DNA from: LBZV01 sp000993855
GTDB lineage: Bacteria; Patescibacteriota; Microgenomatia; Curtissbacterales; GWA2-41-24
Assembly (NCBI GenBank): GCA_964492425.1
Contig: CAZBKB010000001.1
Span: forward strand, 1 to 64,000
DNA length: 64,000 bases
Direction: 5' to 3'
Positions within the stretch are counted from its first letter, which is position 1, and every line of letters begins with the position of its first letter. The position numbers and the translations under genes were made by a program. The notes below the pieces were generated by a model. The model was not told the origin of the DNA. It worked only from the letters and a program-made list of their open reading frames with translations, and searched no databases. Below, piece by piece: positions 1 through 8,730 of this stretch.

Positions 1-365
1 TGGAGTTTGTGGCCGACCCAGTCTAGCCAAGAAAACGGAGGAACATTGAAACCGAACATCGAACTCGGTGCCTCTACCCAGTCTGGGAGCTGAGCTGCAA
101 TCACCATAGAAAACATGTAAATCGGATTTGATATGATTTGTTCTCTGAAGATTAAAAATACAAGGGCGAAACCTAAAAGTACGTCAAGTGTTGCTTCAAC
201 TTTAAGGCGAAGGAGGCTTTTTTTCCTGTGATTTGTTCCCGCGTCCCAGTGGGGAATAAGGTCTGCTATAAAATGTGAAATAATTGCGAGAGGTAAACCT
301 ATATATGGATTTGTAATTCTGATCGCAAGTGAAGCACCGATAAGTGCGTGAGCTGTGGCTGTCAT
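1..365 (-). CDS. Metal-dependent-hydrolase-like membrane protein, partial
   Basis: The frame is open from an ATG at 365 to the left edge of the window (121 codons), so the C-terminus is missing. The protein starts MTATAHALIGASLAI and has a hydrophobic segment leading into SHFIADLIPHWD (about residues 30-41). His6, His31, Asp35, His39 and Asp41 could bind a metal. A second hydrophobic stretch lies near residues 63-75. This His/Asp pattern recalls small membrane proteins annotated as membrane-bound metal-dependent hydrolases. That link comes from pattern only and the substrate is unknown. The gene is divergent from the lgt-like gene. Confidence 0.6.
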   Translation of the reverse strand, partial: MTATAHALIGASLAIRITNPYIGLPLAIISHFIADLIPHWDAGTNHRKKSLLRLKVEATLDVLLGFALVFLIFREQIISNPIYMFSMVIAAQLPDWVEAPSSMFGFNVPPFSWLDWVGHKL

Positions 366-391
366 CTACATTGGACCTGCAAGCTAAAAAG

Positions 392-413
392 CAGCCGGGT
401 TGATACCCGACTG
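392..413. other. Stem-loop before the lgt-like gene
   Basis: CAG-C-CGGGT, loop TGAT, ACCCG-A-CTG forms an 8-bp imperfect hairpin ending on the G of the GTG start at 413. It lies in the 47-base divergent gap. No T-run follows, so it is not a typical terminator. It could be an operator or a translational hairpin. Confidence 0.35.
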
Positions 414-1360
414 TGATTCATAATATCATATGTGAGGCTTACTATTCAACGGTTTTCATGTTTGGCTCTATCATTTCATCATATTTTGCGTCTGTGACTA
501 TTATTATCTTTATATTTTTAGCCTTTTTTTCAGGTGTTTTTTTATATTGGCGATCTGGTAAGCGAGAACTTGTGGAAAATCAGACTCTTTTTGACGTGGT
601 CGCTGTATTTCTTGCCGGCGCGTTTGTTATTGGAAGGTTAATTGATTTTTTTGTGAGAGTTGATTTTTATGGGTGGTCACTCTCAAAGCTTGTTTTTTTT
701 AACGTCTTTTGGGGGTTGGATATTTATGGAGCTTTTTTGGGGGGAGTATTAGTTTCCTGGTTTTACTTGAGAAGAATGAAAGAAAATTTTTGGGAAATTT
801 TTGATTTTGCTGCCGGGGGTTTGGCTATCGCTGCCTTCTTTTACTTAGCAGGCGGTGCGCTTCACGATAATTTAACAAGTGGCAATAGGCTGGATTTGCG
901 ATATGTTTGGGCATTTTGTTATTTGTTAATCTTTTGGGTTGTTAAGCGTTTGGGAAAGCAGAAAAAACATGGGGGATTTTTTGCGAGCTTGTTTTTAGTG
1001 TCTGCTGCTTTGGTCAACTTGATTTTTATCATTTTGTATGGTGGCTTGAACTTTACAAAAGATTGGTGGCCAATAGGTGCGAATAGTTTGATTTTTGTAG
1101 CGACACTTGTGAACTGGTATATGCTTGCGAAGAGAAAAATTTTTGCGGATGTCAAAAACGTTTTTGGTTTTATTTTGCTAACTATATTTAAAACAAAAAG
1201 GGTACTGACAAATATTCAGGAGGCGGATAATATTGCAAAGTCAATAGTATTTTCACCTGCCTACTTGGCAAAAGGTATCTACTTTCTTGTAAAATACGTG
1301 GGGCGTGAAGTCTATCTTAGTTTTGTAGATTTAATTCACGCTTTTGGAGTTGGAAAATGA
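413..1360 (+). CDS. Lgt-like polytopic membrane protein
   Basis: A 315-residue protein with about seven membrane segments. The part from FGSIISSYF near residue 17 through GLDIYGAFLGGVL near residue 101 follows the layout of prolipoprotein diacylglyceryl transferase (Lgt), where an aromatic-rich G-P-x-x-x-x-x-Y stretch precedes a GG-containing helix. The canonical Lgt signature (GRxGNFxNGE) is not visible, so the enzyme activity is doubtful. lspA, the next lipoprotein-processing gene, follows one gene downstream, which supports an Lgt role. The GTG start at 413 keeps the Lgt-like N-terminus; an ATG at 458 is the alternative. It overlaps the next gene by 4 bp. Confidence 0.5.
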   Translation: MIHNIICEAYYSTVFMFGSIISSYFASVTIIIFIFLAFFSGVFLYWRSGKRELVENQTLFDVVAVFLAGAFVIGRLIDFFVRVDFYGWSLSKLVFFNVFWGLDIYGAFLGGVLVSWFYLRRMKENFWEIFDFAAGGLAIAAFFYLAGGALHDNLTSGNRLDLRYVWAFCYLLIFWVVKRLGKQKKHGGFFASLFLVSAALVNLIFIILYGGLNFTKDWWPIGANSLIFVATLVNWYMLAKRKIFADVKNVFGFILLTIFKTKRVLTNIQEADNIAKSIVFSPAYLAKGIYFLVKYVGREVYLSFVDLIHAFGVGK

Positions 1361-1710
1361 TAAATGTTAAAGAGATTGCATCTAAGATAGAAGCGCAAAG
1401 GAGACTTGTTGTGTCAAGAATTGGAAGATTGAGGCGTGAAGATCCTTTTTCTACGGAGGATAGGGCGATAATTGTTGAACCGGGGACAGATGCCGCGATT
1501 CTTTCCGGACATGAAAGAACCGTAATTATGGAGGATAGGCTTAAGCGCGATCTTAGGGAAATTGAAGCGGCACTCAAAAAGATAAAGAAGGGTACATATG
1601 GAAAGTGTGAAAGGTGTGGCAAGTCGATAGATGTAAAAAGACTCGAGGTAAAACCTCAAGCTCTTTATTGTCTAAAATGCGAAAGTGAAATTGAAAATAA
1701 GAAGAGATAA
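1357..1710 (+). CDS. DksA/TraR-type zinc-finger protein
   Basis: 117 residues. An N-terminal alpha-helical region with many basic and acidic residues is followed by a C4 zinc finger: CERC at 84-87 and CLKC at 105-108. That is the DksA/TraR C-terminal finger. Family members bind the RNA polymerase secondary channel and change promoter choice. The two acidic residues at the DksA coiled-coil tip cannot be assigned confidently here. The ATG lies in a 4-bp overlap with the lgt-like gene, and the end overlaps the lspA start by 26 bp, so the three genes are probably co-transcribed. Confidence 0.75.
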   Translation: MINVKEIASKIEAQRRLVVSRIGRLRREDPFSTEDRAIIVEPGTDAAILSGHERTVIMEDRLKRDLREIEAALKKIKKGTYGKCERCGKSIDVKRLEVKPQALYCLKCESEIENKKR

Positions 1711-2116
1711 TAATCTTCTAAATTATTTTTCTCAATTAAATATATATTATTTGTTTTTTGGGGTTTTGATTTTAGATCAATTATCTAAATATTTGTTCGG
1801 GCGTTTTTTGTCAACCGTTTGTAATAGTGGAGTTGCTTTTGGTCTTAGGGGCGGGGGAACGTTATTTTCTACTTTTATATTGCTTGCAGTCTTGTTATTG
1901 ATGAGGATGGAGAAAAATAGAGGGAGTTTGGCAGCTTTGGCCTTAGTTTTTGCCGGTGGTTTTTCCAACCTTGTTGATCGAATCTTGTTTGGTTGTGTAA
2001 GGGATTTTATCGATTTTGTGATATTCCCTGTTTTTAATTTTGCAGATGTGTTTATTTCTCTTGGTGTGGCTTTAGTAATTTATTTTACAATGATGAGGAA
2101 GAATGAAACAGTTTGA
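1685..2116 (+). CDS. lspA: Lipoprotein signal peptidase (signal peptidase II)
   Basis: 143 residues with four predicted membrane helices. It carries the ordered LspA motifs: DQLSK at 31-35, NSGVAFG at 47-53, GGFSNLVDR at 91-99, RDFIDF at 106-111 and FNFAD at 117-121. The catalytic aspartates are Asp98 and Asp121. The enzyme cleaves the signal peptide of diacylglyceryl-modified prolipoproteins in the cytoplasmic membrane. It starts at a GTG inside the DksA-like gene and overlaps the pseudouridine synthase gene by 14 bp, so it is embedded in an operon. Confidence 0.9.
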   Translation: MKLKIRRDNNLLNYFSQLNIYYLFFGVLILDQLSKYLFGRFLSTVCNSGVAFGLRGGGTLFSTFILLAVLLLMRMEKNRGSLAALALVFAGGFSNLVDRILFGCVRDFIDFVIFPVFNFADVFISLGVALVIYFTMMRKNETV

Positions 2117-2879
2117 TATTGTTTTTGAAAACAAACATTTGCTTGTTGTGGTAAAACCTGCTGGTTTAGTTGTTAATCGGTCGCAAACAATAAATGAAGA
2201 AACATTGCAGGATCAAATTTCCCGTTATTTAAAGCTTTCCAGAGGAAATTTGGGAGTTGGTGAAAGAGCGGGAATTGTGCATCGACTGGATCGTGAAACG
2301 TCTGGACTAATTGTGGTTGCTAAGACTCAAAGCGCGTTTGAAAATTTACAGTCGCAATTTAAAAATAGGGAAGTTGAGAAAGAGTATGGAGCTTTGGTTC
2401 ATGGCGTGATACCCAATGATGGTGTAATTAGGGAAAATATCGGCAGAGTTGGAAAGTTTGGCAGGTTTGGTGTTGTTGGTGATGGACGCGAATCGGTAAC
2501 AGCTTATAAGAAGGCAGGGGAGTATAGTTTTAGTGAAGACAAGTTTGATGATTTGGTCGCTGAGTCTAAGTTGAATAAAGGAAGGGTGCGTTATCTTCAG
2601 AAAAATGCGAGGATTTACTCGCGTGTTTCGCTGTTTCCAAAAACTGGTCGAACACATCAAATTCGAGTTCACTTAAAACATATTGGTCACCTTGTTGTTT
2701 CAGACATTATTTATGCACCGTCGAAACTTTTAAAGTTTGATATGCTTTGGTGCTCGAGGCTTTTTTTGCATGCAGCAGCAATATCCTTTCGTGATCCAAA
2801 ATCTCGTAAGATCTTGAGCTTTAAAGCTGACTTGCCAAATGAGCTTAAAAGTGCGATGCTAAATCTCGAGAAGGTTTAG
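2103..2879 (+). CDS. RluA-family pseudouridine synthase
   Basis: 258 residues. It has the RluA/RluD catalytic motif HRLDRETSG at 60-68 with nucleophile Asp63, and the later TGRTHQIRVH block that helps bind RNA. No N-terminal S4 domain is present, so the protein is the short RluA-like form. The target (23S rRNA or tRNA uridine) cannot be read from sequence. A segment near residues 140-165 is longer than in the usual fold. It is translationally coupled to lspA. Confidence 0.88.
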   Translation: MKQFDIVFENKHLLVVVKPAGLVVNRSQTINEETLQDQISRYLKLSRGNLGVGERAGIVHRLDRETSGLIVVAKTQSAFENLQSQFKNREVEKEYGALVHGVIPNDGVIRENIGRVGKFGRFGVVGDGRESVTAYKKAGEYSFSEDKFDDLVAESKLNKGRVRYLQKNARIYSRVSLFPKTGRTHQIRVHLKHIGHLVVSDIIYAPSKLLKFDMLWCSRLFLHAAAISFRDPKSRKILSFKADLPNELKSAMLNLEKV

Positions 2880-2886
2880 ACTGCCT

Positions 2887-4584
2887 ATGCCTCATCAGTT
2901 TTTAAGTTTTGCATTTATTTTGGTTCTCGCTGCTGGCCTTGGCATAATTGCGAGAACACTTAAACAGCCGTTAGTTTTAGCGTATATTTTTGCTGGAATT
3001 ATCATTTCGGCCGCCTCTTTTTTTGGCGAGTTCGACACAAAAATTTTAGAACCTCTTTCTAACTTCGGTATAGCTTTCCTATTATTTTTGACCGGAATTG
3101 ACATGAAACTTGAGGATTTGAAATATGTTGGCCGTGCAGCTCTTTACACTGGAATTGGGCAGATAGTCTTTACAGCACTTGTGGGATTTGTAATTTTGTC
3201 GGCGCTGGGATTTTCAACAGTTGCATCCATCTACATCGCTGTGGCGATTACATTTTCGTCCACTGTAATTATTGTTAAATTGTTATCTGAGAAGAATGAC
3301 TTGCAGTCCCTTTACGGGAAAATTGCCGTTGGATTTTTGCTGGTACAGGACTTTGTGGCGATTATCGCACTGATGGTGCTTTCCGGGTTTGCAGGAGGCC
3401 AGACACCATCTATTGTATCATTAGGTTTTATCCTAGTTAAAGGTGTTTTGCTTGTTGCAGCTACGATACTTTTTACTAAGTTTGTGATGAAGTCTATTTT
3501 TCGCTTAGCGTCGAGTTCTATTGAGCTGCTGTTTGTTGTTGCAATAGCATGGGCTTTTTTACTTTCTGGAGTGGCCGAGTTTGTCGGCTTCTCGATCGCG
3601 ATAGGCGCATTTTTAGCGGGAATTGCAATTGCGTCAAGCCCGTATCGTGTTCAAATTTCCGGCCGTGTAAAGCCGCTTAAAGATTTTTTCATTATCATAT
3701 TTTTTATTTTACTCGGTGTTTCCATGTCATCGGGCTTTGGGAATTTGAATATTATGCATGTCGTTTTGGTTTCACTTTTTATTCTAATTGGAAATCCACT
3801 GATCGTGATGGCTGTTATGATGACTCTAAAGTTTAGGAATAGGACGTCGTTTTTAGCATCTGTAACTGTTGCCCAAATTTCGGAATTTTCTTTGATTTTG
3901 ATGGCTGTCGCTCAAAGTTTGGGACATGTTGGAAGTCGCGAAGTAGCTCTCGTTGCTTCGGTTGGTGTTATTACCATAACTCTGTCTTCGTATTTGATTT
4001 TATATGGAAATGCGATTTATGCATATGTTCAAAAACCCATGTCTAAATTGTTTCCCGAAAAAGCTCGTGACCCTTATGTTACGCGACACGAGGAGTTAAA
4101 AGACCATGTAGTTTTAGTCGGTGGTGAGCAGATGGGGTCTGATATCCTATCATTTTTATCCGGTAAAATTCAGGACCGTGATCAAATTGTAGTTATCGAT
4201 TTCAATCCTGAAATTCATGCGAGGCTTTCGAGTGAAGGTTACAACGCGGTTTTCGGTGATGTGACCGATCCGGAAGTTTTAGAAGAGCTTGAACTTGGTC
4301 GGGCGAGGCTTTTGGTTATAACTGACCCGGATGCTGGCGATAGTGCTCATATAATTCAAATGGCCAGAGAAAAAAACTTTAAAGGGCCTGTTATAGGTAC
4401 AGCGTATTGGATTCACGATGCAATTAAGCTTTATGAAATGGGTGCTGATTATGTTGTGGTGCCGGAAACTGTTGGTGGCAAGCACGTCTCAAGAATATTA
4501 GCTGATCACTGGGAAGATCTGGGTAAGATAAAAAAAGAAAAGAGCAAACACTTTGAAGATTTAATTTCTCACAGAATATTTTAA
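2887..4584 (+). CDS. KefB/CPA2-type cation:proton antiporter with RCK domain
   Basis: 565 residues. Roughly the first 380 form about 12 membrane helices of the CPA2 Na+/H+ exchanger fold, including FLTGIDMKLEDL and the helix-loop around ITFSSTVIIVKLLSE. A C-terminal TrkA-N/RCK nucleotide-binding domain starts near VVLVGGEQMGSDILSF (about 409) and includes the acidic VIDFNPE strand end. The family exchanges K+ or Na+ for protons under control of NAD(H) or a similar ligand. The gene starts 7 bases after the pseudouridine synthase stop. Confidence 0.85.
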   Translation: MPHQFLSFAFILVLAAGLGIIARTLKQPLVLAYIFAGIIISAASFFGEFDTKILEPLSNFGIAFLLFLTGIDMKLEDLKYVGRAALYTGIGQIVFTALVGFVILSALGFSTVASIYIAVAITFSSTVIIVKLLSEKNDLQSLYGKIAVGFLLVQDFVAIIALMVLSGFAGGQTPSIVSLGFILVKGVLLVAATILFTKFVMKSIFRLASSSIELLFVVAIAWAFLLSGVAEFVGFSIAIGAFLAGIAIASSPYRVQISGRVKPLKDFFIIIFFILLGVSMSSGFGNLNIMHVVLVSLFILIGNPLIVMAVMMTLKFRNRTSFLASVTVAQISEFSLILMAVAQSLGHVGSREVALVASVGVITITLSSYLILYGNAIYAYVQKPMSKLFPEKARDPYVTRHEELKDHVVLVGGEQMGSDILSFLSGKIQDRDQIVVIDFNPEIHARLSSEGYNAVFGDVTDPEVLEELELGRARLLVITDPDAGDSAHIIQMAREKNFKGPVIGTAYWIHDAIKLYEMGADYVVVPETVGGKHVSRILADHWEDLGKIKKEKSKHFEDLISHRIF

Positions 4585-4673
4585 TCTCTGGTGCCTATTG
4601 ATTGCTTCTTGTTGAGCCTGTTAGAATGATATGGAGGGTTTTGCATTTTGGATTCATTGAAAGGGAGTTTATT

Positions 4674-4814
4674 ATGGGAGGATTTGGAAGTTTCTATAAA
4701 GGGGAAAAAAAGAAGATGAAGCGCGAAATATTGGAAAGAAGAGCTGAGCGTATACCGAAAGCTCAAATTACTCCACGTGTAGAAATTATCGGTAAGGGAA
4801 AAGACAAGAAATAA
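4674..4814 (+). CDS. Small basic conserved protein (46 aa)
   Basis: The open frame extends upstream to 4602, but the ATG at 4674 is preceded by a good ribosome binding site (AAGGGAG at 4661-4667) and gives a compact protein beginning MGGFGSFYKGEKKKMKR. The product is 46 residues, rich in Lys and Arg, with no membrane segment. I recall proteins of this size and start in other CPR genomes but know no function. Its charge would suit nucleic acid or ribosome binding, which is inference. Confidence 0.65.
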   Translation: MGGFGSFYKGEKKKMKREILERRAERIPKAQITPRVEIIGKGKDKK

Positions 4815-4850
4815 TTTAGTCATTGGTTACGGGCAGCAGAAATTGATTTT

Positions 4851-5759
4851 ATGGCTGATTATACTGCTCGCCTTGGACATACTAAAAATAAATCTTCAAC
4901 AAAAAGCTGGAAGCTGGTATTTGCTGTTTTTTTGACTATCGTTCTTTTGTTTGCAGCATTAAACGGTATAGTAAGAGCAAGAGTACTGGCAGCTGGTGCA
5001 AAAAGCGGTTGGGATGGGGTTTCCTCTTTTTTGATTGCTATAAATGCTGATGAGGACTATTTGGCAATTTTGCAGAATGACCCAAAGAGATTTGTTGCTT
5101 TTAAGCTCGGAGATTTGTTCAAAGATGATGCTGACGAAACTGAAATTTTAAAGACGTTGTCTTTCGATGGGGGGGCTCTTGTTAAATATTATTTAGTAAA
5201 TAGCGGAAGTGGTGACTTATTAGATCAGGTTGAAAATTTCAAATCTTATTTAACTCCCATAAAAATAATTTTTGGTGGTTTTGAAAATATGAGCACAAAT
5301 GTTTCTCGATTTGATGCATTTAGACTATGGTGGAAAACAAATAGTGTTGGCATTAATGATGAAAATATTGTTGATATTTCAGCTAATTTTGAAGGCAGTG
5401 ATATGCAAAAAGTGATGGGGATAAACTCTGTTGTTATCAATAGGGCTATTAAGCCATATGTAGAAAATTTAAAAGTTTTATCAGATGACGTTGAGATAAA
5501 CATTGTGAACAAAAGTGAAGATATACGTGCAAGTAAAGTTATGGAGGATTTTATCGTTTCCATTGGAGGCAGGGTGACACAGATAATAGGCAGTACAGAT
5601 TTAGTCGAAAGGTGTCAGGTAATCGGCAGCGACACTTATACTCGGGAATATTTGGCAAAAACATTTGATTGTGATATAAAAGATCAGGCTTTCGGCGACA
5701 AAAACAAAGATGTTTTAACTGTTGTGATAGGCCAGGAGTTTAGGAAATCTTACCTCTAA
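4851..5759 (+). CDS. Membrane-anchored protein with LytR_C domain
   Basis: 302 residues. There is a short basic N-terminus, one membrane helix at about 21-45, a central extracytoplasmic region, and a C-terminal domain from about residue 212 (DDVEINIVNKSEDIRASKV) with the strand-helix pattern of LytR_C. No classical LCP phosphotransferase domain with its arginine cluster is recognisable, so attachment of polymers to the cell wall cannot be claimed. The stop overlaps the next start (TAATG), so the two genes are coupled. Confidence 0.6.
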   Translation: MADYTARLGHTKNKSSTKSWKLVFAVFLTIVLLFAALNGIVRARVLAAGAKSGWDGVSSFLIAINADEDYLAILQNDPKRFVAFKLGDLFKDDADETEILKTLSFDGGALVKYYLVNSGSGDLLDQVENFKSYLTPIKIIFGGFENMSTNVSRFDAFRLWWKTNSVGINDENIVDISANFEGSDMQKVMGINSVVINRAIKPYVENLKVLSDDVEINIVNKSEDIRASKVMEDFIVSIGGRVTQIIGSTDLVERCQVIGSDTYTREYLAKTFDCDIKDQAFGDKNKDVLTVVIGQEFRKSYL

Positions 5760-6298
5760 TGCCATATGTTATTTTAGGCATAATTGTTCTTATTGTTTCT
5801 TTTGTTATTGCGCTTGTCTCTCTGGTATATGAACAAAGAAAGGTAGAGGAGCGAAAAAGTGAAGAAGAAGGGGATTTGGTTGTGGCAGCAAATGGTGGTG
5901 CTGGTTCAATGGTGCCTAATGTAACTCAGGGTCAGGATACAGAACTGCCTTTAGGTTCTTCTCGACTATCAACTCTGTCGGGTGCAAACTTGCCTGGGGA
6001 TCAGACCCAACTTGATTCCAGGGTTGTTGCCTCTCAAACTAGAGATGATGATGTTTGGTGGAATGATCTTGTCGGAGGAAGCAGTGGAACGGGGAATGTA
6101 TTGCCAGATAGTGAGGAGCAAAAATCAATTCTTGCGATTCAGGAAGAGTTAGCGAGAATGACTTCAGCAAAAACAGGAACAAATAGCGATCAGGCTTCTT
6201 TAGGTGGTATAAGTGATGATAAAGATAGTCATCAGGTGAGAAGTAAAAGCTTTTTGAGCGGGGAATTTTCTTTAGCTGATATAAGAAAAAAGGATTAG
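5759..6298 (+). CDS. Membrane-anchored low-complexity protein
   Basis: 179 residues. One N-terminal membrane helix (about 3-25) is followed by a long hydrophilic tail rich in Gly, Ser, Asp and Gln and probably disordered. The start overlaps the LytR_C gene stop by one base, so it likely acts with that protein at the membrane. No family is recognised. The end overlaps the convergent TPR gene by 4 bp. Confidence 0.65.
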   Translation: MPYVILGIIVLIVSFVIALVSLVYEQRKVEERKSEEEGDLVVAANGGAGSMVPNVTQGQDTELPLGSSRLSTLSGANLPGDQTQLDSRVVASQTRDDDVWWNDLVGGSSGTGNVLPDSEEQKSILAIQEELARMTSAKTGTNSDQASLGGISDDKDSHQVRSKSFLSGEFSLADIRKKD

Positions 6299-6981
6299 GC
6301 GAAAAAATTATCTTTGTCTTCGAAGCTCGGACTTTCTTGGAATGAAGGCTGGTTGGCAAACTTTGTAGCTCTTTCAACTTCCCGAATAAATACTGTAAGT
6401 GTTTTAGTTGTTGCGGATTTAACGAACGCTTCGTATTTGTTACCACCTTCTATAAAAGCGAGCATTTTGAATGAAACATCGTCTGGTAAGGCACCAACGT
6501 AAATGTCTTCTTGTGTTGATATTGTTATTGAATGTTTTTTGGGAATTATTTCCAGTTCGTCACCGCAGTTGAGGGCTGCAAGTACTGCTGGAGAAGCCAG
6601 ATTTAGCAGGTTTATAGTTTTGGTTTTTCCAGGTTCAATAAGAAATACGGTAGATAGATTAATATGGCCGTTTGTTTTTTTAGTGTCACCTGTAGTGCTT
6701 TTTGTAAGTTTGGAAATCTTTTCGATATTCTTTTTTGCGATTATGTTGTACTGGTCCAAGTCTAAAACCATTTTGTAGATTTTCTGCGCTTTGTCGATTT
6801 TACCGGCACACATAAATGCTTTGGCAAGACGGTTAAGAGCTTCGATATTATCTTGTTCTAGTGTAAGAATTTTTTGGTTTAGCTTTATTGCTTCGTTCCA
6901 GTCAGAGCTTAAAGCTGCTTCTACTGCAAGCTTTATGAGAAGCTCAAGGTTTTGTTGGCCATATGGTATTGGTGCGCCCAT
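6295..6981 (-). CDS. TPR-repeat protein
   Basis: 228 residues. About two to three tetratricopeptide repeats lie at residues 9-90; for example, DNIEALNRLAKAFMCAGKID is followed by KAQKIYKMVLDLDQ. The C-terminal part (about 105-205) is predicted to be mostly beta strand and has no recognised family. TPRs usually mediate protein-protein contacts; the partner is unknown. It is convergent with the preceding pair and its stop overlaps theirs. Confidence 0.7.
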   Translation of the reverse strand: MGAPIPYGQQNLELLIKLAVEAALSSDWNEAIKLNQKILTLEQDNIEALNRLAKAFMCAGKIDKAQKIYKMVLDLDQYNIIAKKNIEKISKLTKSTTGDTKKTNGHINLSTVFLIEPGKTKTINLLNLASPAVLAALNCGDELEIIPKKHSITISTQEDIYVGALPDDVSFKMLAFIEGGNKYEAFVKSATTKTLTVFIREVERATKFANQPSFQESPSFEDKDNFFA

Positions 6982-7094
6982 GTAAAATCTAAGAACCTAA
7001 GTTAGATTAAAGTGAAAAGTTCGTCAATAGGTGAAAAATTTGAACCATTTTTGGATAATTTGAGTACTCGGAGTGTTCAAAACGATTTTTGGTG

Positions 7095-7124
7095 TTGTCA
7101 GTAATCGATATAAATCAGTATAAT
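7095..7124 (+). promoter_or_regulatory. Promoter of yebC, leaderless type
   Basis: TTGTCA (7095-7100), an 18-bp spacer and a perfect TATAAT (7119-7124) precede the ATG at 7133. Only 8 bases separate the -10 box from the start codon, so transcription should begin at or within a base or two of the ATG. No Shine-Dalgarno sequence is present. Confidence 0.65.
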
Positions 7125-7132
7125 TTGAAGTT

Positions 7133-7885
7133 ATGAGCGGACATTCGAAGTGGAGCACGATTAAGCGGCAAAAGGGGGTTGCGGATGCCAAGCGCGGACA
7201 GGTGTTTACCAAGCTTGGCAGTGCAATCACTATTGCAGTGCGTGAAGGCGGCGGGGGTGATCCGGCTTCCAACTTTAGACTGAGGCTGGCGATGGAACAG
7301 GCCAGGGGTGTTAACATGCCGAACATTAACATCCAGAGGGCAGTAGACCGCGGTCTTGGTCCTTCGACAAGCTCAGGATTGGGACAACTGGAGTCGGTTG
7401 TATATGAGGGTTATGGACCGTCTAAAGTTGCAATAATAGTTGAGGCTGCTACGGACAATAAAAACAGGACAACGCCGGAAGTGCGAGGAGTGATCGAGCG
7501 GGGAGGCGGGACTTTTGCAACGCCTGGTGCGGTTTCCTGGATGTTTGCTGATGCCGGATTGATAACTGTTGCAAAAAATGGTACATTTTTCGAGGAGATT
7601 TTTGAGGCAGCTGTTGATTGTGGAGCTGAGGATGTTGAGGATGCGGGGGATTTGGTTGAGATTTACACAAAACCGGCGGATGTTGAGAAAGTCAAAAACG
7701 CCATGGCTAGTAGGGGTCTGACCCCTAAATCGACGGAGATTTTTAAGAAACCGACTACTGTCCAGCCAATTGATGATGCGGAGGTTGCTAAGAAAGTTTT
7801 GGGGTTAATCGAAAAACTGGAGGATTTGGATGATGTGCAAAAAGTCTATGCGAATTTTGACATACCTGATAATTTATTAAAATAA
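7133..7885 (+). CDS. yebC: YebC/PmpR family regulator
   Basis: 250 residues. It starts MSGHSKWSTIKRQKG, the family hallmark. Three YebC domains follow: the helical DNA-binding first domain (1-75) and two alpha/beta domains. Members act as transcription regulators or as translation factors that relieve ribosome stalling at proline runs. Residues about 76-86 (GPSTSSGLGQL) lie between domains and are coded by an inserted palindromic repeat at 7358-7390; the frame is kept. A GGGGTCTGACCCC palindrome also occurs at 7714-7726. Confidence 0.93.
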   Translation: MSGHSKWSTIKRQKGVADAKRGQVFTKLGSAITIAVREGGGGDPASNFRLRLAMEQARGVNMPNINIQRAVDRGLGPSTSSGLGQLESVVYEGYGPSKVAIIVEAATDNKNRTTPEVRGVIERGGGTFATPGAVSWMFADAGLITVAKNGTFFEEIFEAAVDCGAEDVEDAGDLVEIYTKPADVEKVKNAMASRGLTPKSTEIFKKPTTVQPIDDAEVAKKVLGLIEKLEDLDDVQKVYANFDIPDNLLK

Positions 7886-7919
7886 ATGACAAAAGAACCT
7901 CTTTTTCCTGATCAACGAG

Positions 7920-8099
7920 ATGCATTTGCTTGGTTTAGACCTTGATGAGTACACTCTTCCAATTTGGGATCCACATTGGCACCATACAGGTACGGTTGAA
8001 GATTGGAGCGAAATGACTCGTTGGGTAAAAGAAGGGAAAGTTGTTGATCGTGATTACTTTAAGCGTACATTATTTAAAGCACATGGGGTAAATTTGTGA
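7920..8099 (+). CDS. Possible small protein or gene remnant (59 aa)
   Basis: An ATG at 7920 opens a 59-residue frame rich in Trp, His and Asp (for example LPIWDPHWHHTGTVEDW) that looks more protein-like than random. In another frame a short peptide begins at 7886, directly after the yebC stop, and ends at a stop shortly after 7940. The two may be pieces of one gene joined by a frameshift. No family is recognised and no ribosome binding site is clear. It may be a decayed gene. Confidence 0.4.
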   Translation: MHLLGLDLDEYTLPIWDPHWHHTGTVEDWSEMTRWVKEGKVVDRDYFKRTLFKAHGVNL

Positions 8100-8169
8100 A
8101 ATTGTTTTGTTTTGTAGGTTTTGATAGATCTACTCTAAACTCCGAATCCGAACATTTAATATTGGCTGT

Positions 8170-8235
8170 ATCGTTGTTATGCTGAACTTGTTCCAGCACC
8201 TCAGGCCAGATGCTGAATTAAATTCAGGATGACAC
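8170..8235. repeat. REP-like palindrome between yebC and the GNAT gene
   Basis: The segment begins GTTATGCTGAACTTG and ends TTCAGGATGACAC, approximate reverse complements, with an inner GATGCTGAATT/AATTCAGG arm. A similar type (GTCATTCTGAAGC ... CAGGATGACA) occurs at 16358-16455. It looks like an interspersed palindromic repeat. It is not followed by a T-run, so terminator activity is uncertain. Confidence 0.55.
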
Positions 8236-8244
8236 AAGTGGAGA

Positions 8245-8679
8245 CTACAAATCCATCCTAAATTCCACGCCCCAACGTTTGAAGCCCAGTTTTTCGTAGA
8301 GCTTGCGGGCTTCTTGGCGGTCGTCTCCTGAGGTAAAAATAATCTTGTAACAGTTTTTGTACCTGGCGATTTTTATGACTTCTTGGAGCAGGCTTGTGCC
8401 GATTCCTTTGCCGCGCAGCTTTTGGTCAACGACAAACCCTTCTAAAAATGCATAGGGCCTGGCGCGAGTGGCAACTTCGATATAGTAAATTGTGCCGGTG
8501 CCGATAATTCGGCTGTTTTCTTGTGCTACTAGAATTTGACAAGTTTCGTCTTGCAATTGTTTTTCCAGAGTTTCTTTGGCGCTTTCTGCTACTTTTTCGG
8601 TGCGGTAAATTTGGGTTTGCAGAGCCAGGATTGTGTCGATATCGGTCGGTGTTGCTGTTCGGATTTGCATTTCTAACAT
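8245..8679 (-). CDS. GNAT-family N-acetyltransferase
   Basis: 144 residues. It begins with the typical IRTATPTDIDTILAL strand and helix. The acetyl-CoA binding motif RGKGIG lies at 89-94 after strand FLEGFVVDQKL, and a late KLYEKLGFK segment completes the fold. The acceptor is unknown. The start could be Met1 or Met4. The gene is divergent from the citrate module, with a gap of about 50 bases. Confidence 0.85.
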   Translation of the reverse strand: MLEMQIRTATPTDIDTILALQTQIYRTEKVAESAKETLEKQLQDETCQILVAQENSRIIGTGTIYYIEVATRARPYAFLEGFVVDQKLRGKGIGTSLLQEVIKIARYKNCYKIIFTSGDDRQEARKLYEKLGFKRWGVEFRMDL

Positions 8680-8730
8680 TGTAATCTATAAGCTGTTTTG
8701 TGCGCCAGTTTTTGTGCTAAAATTCCTAGA

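Noticed and set aside
8170..8235. Rho-independent terminator after yebC
   Set aside because: The palindrome is long and not followed by a T-run; similar sequence occurs elsewhere as a repeat.
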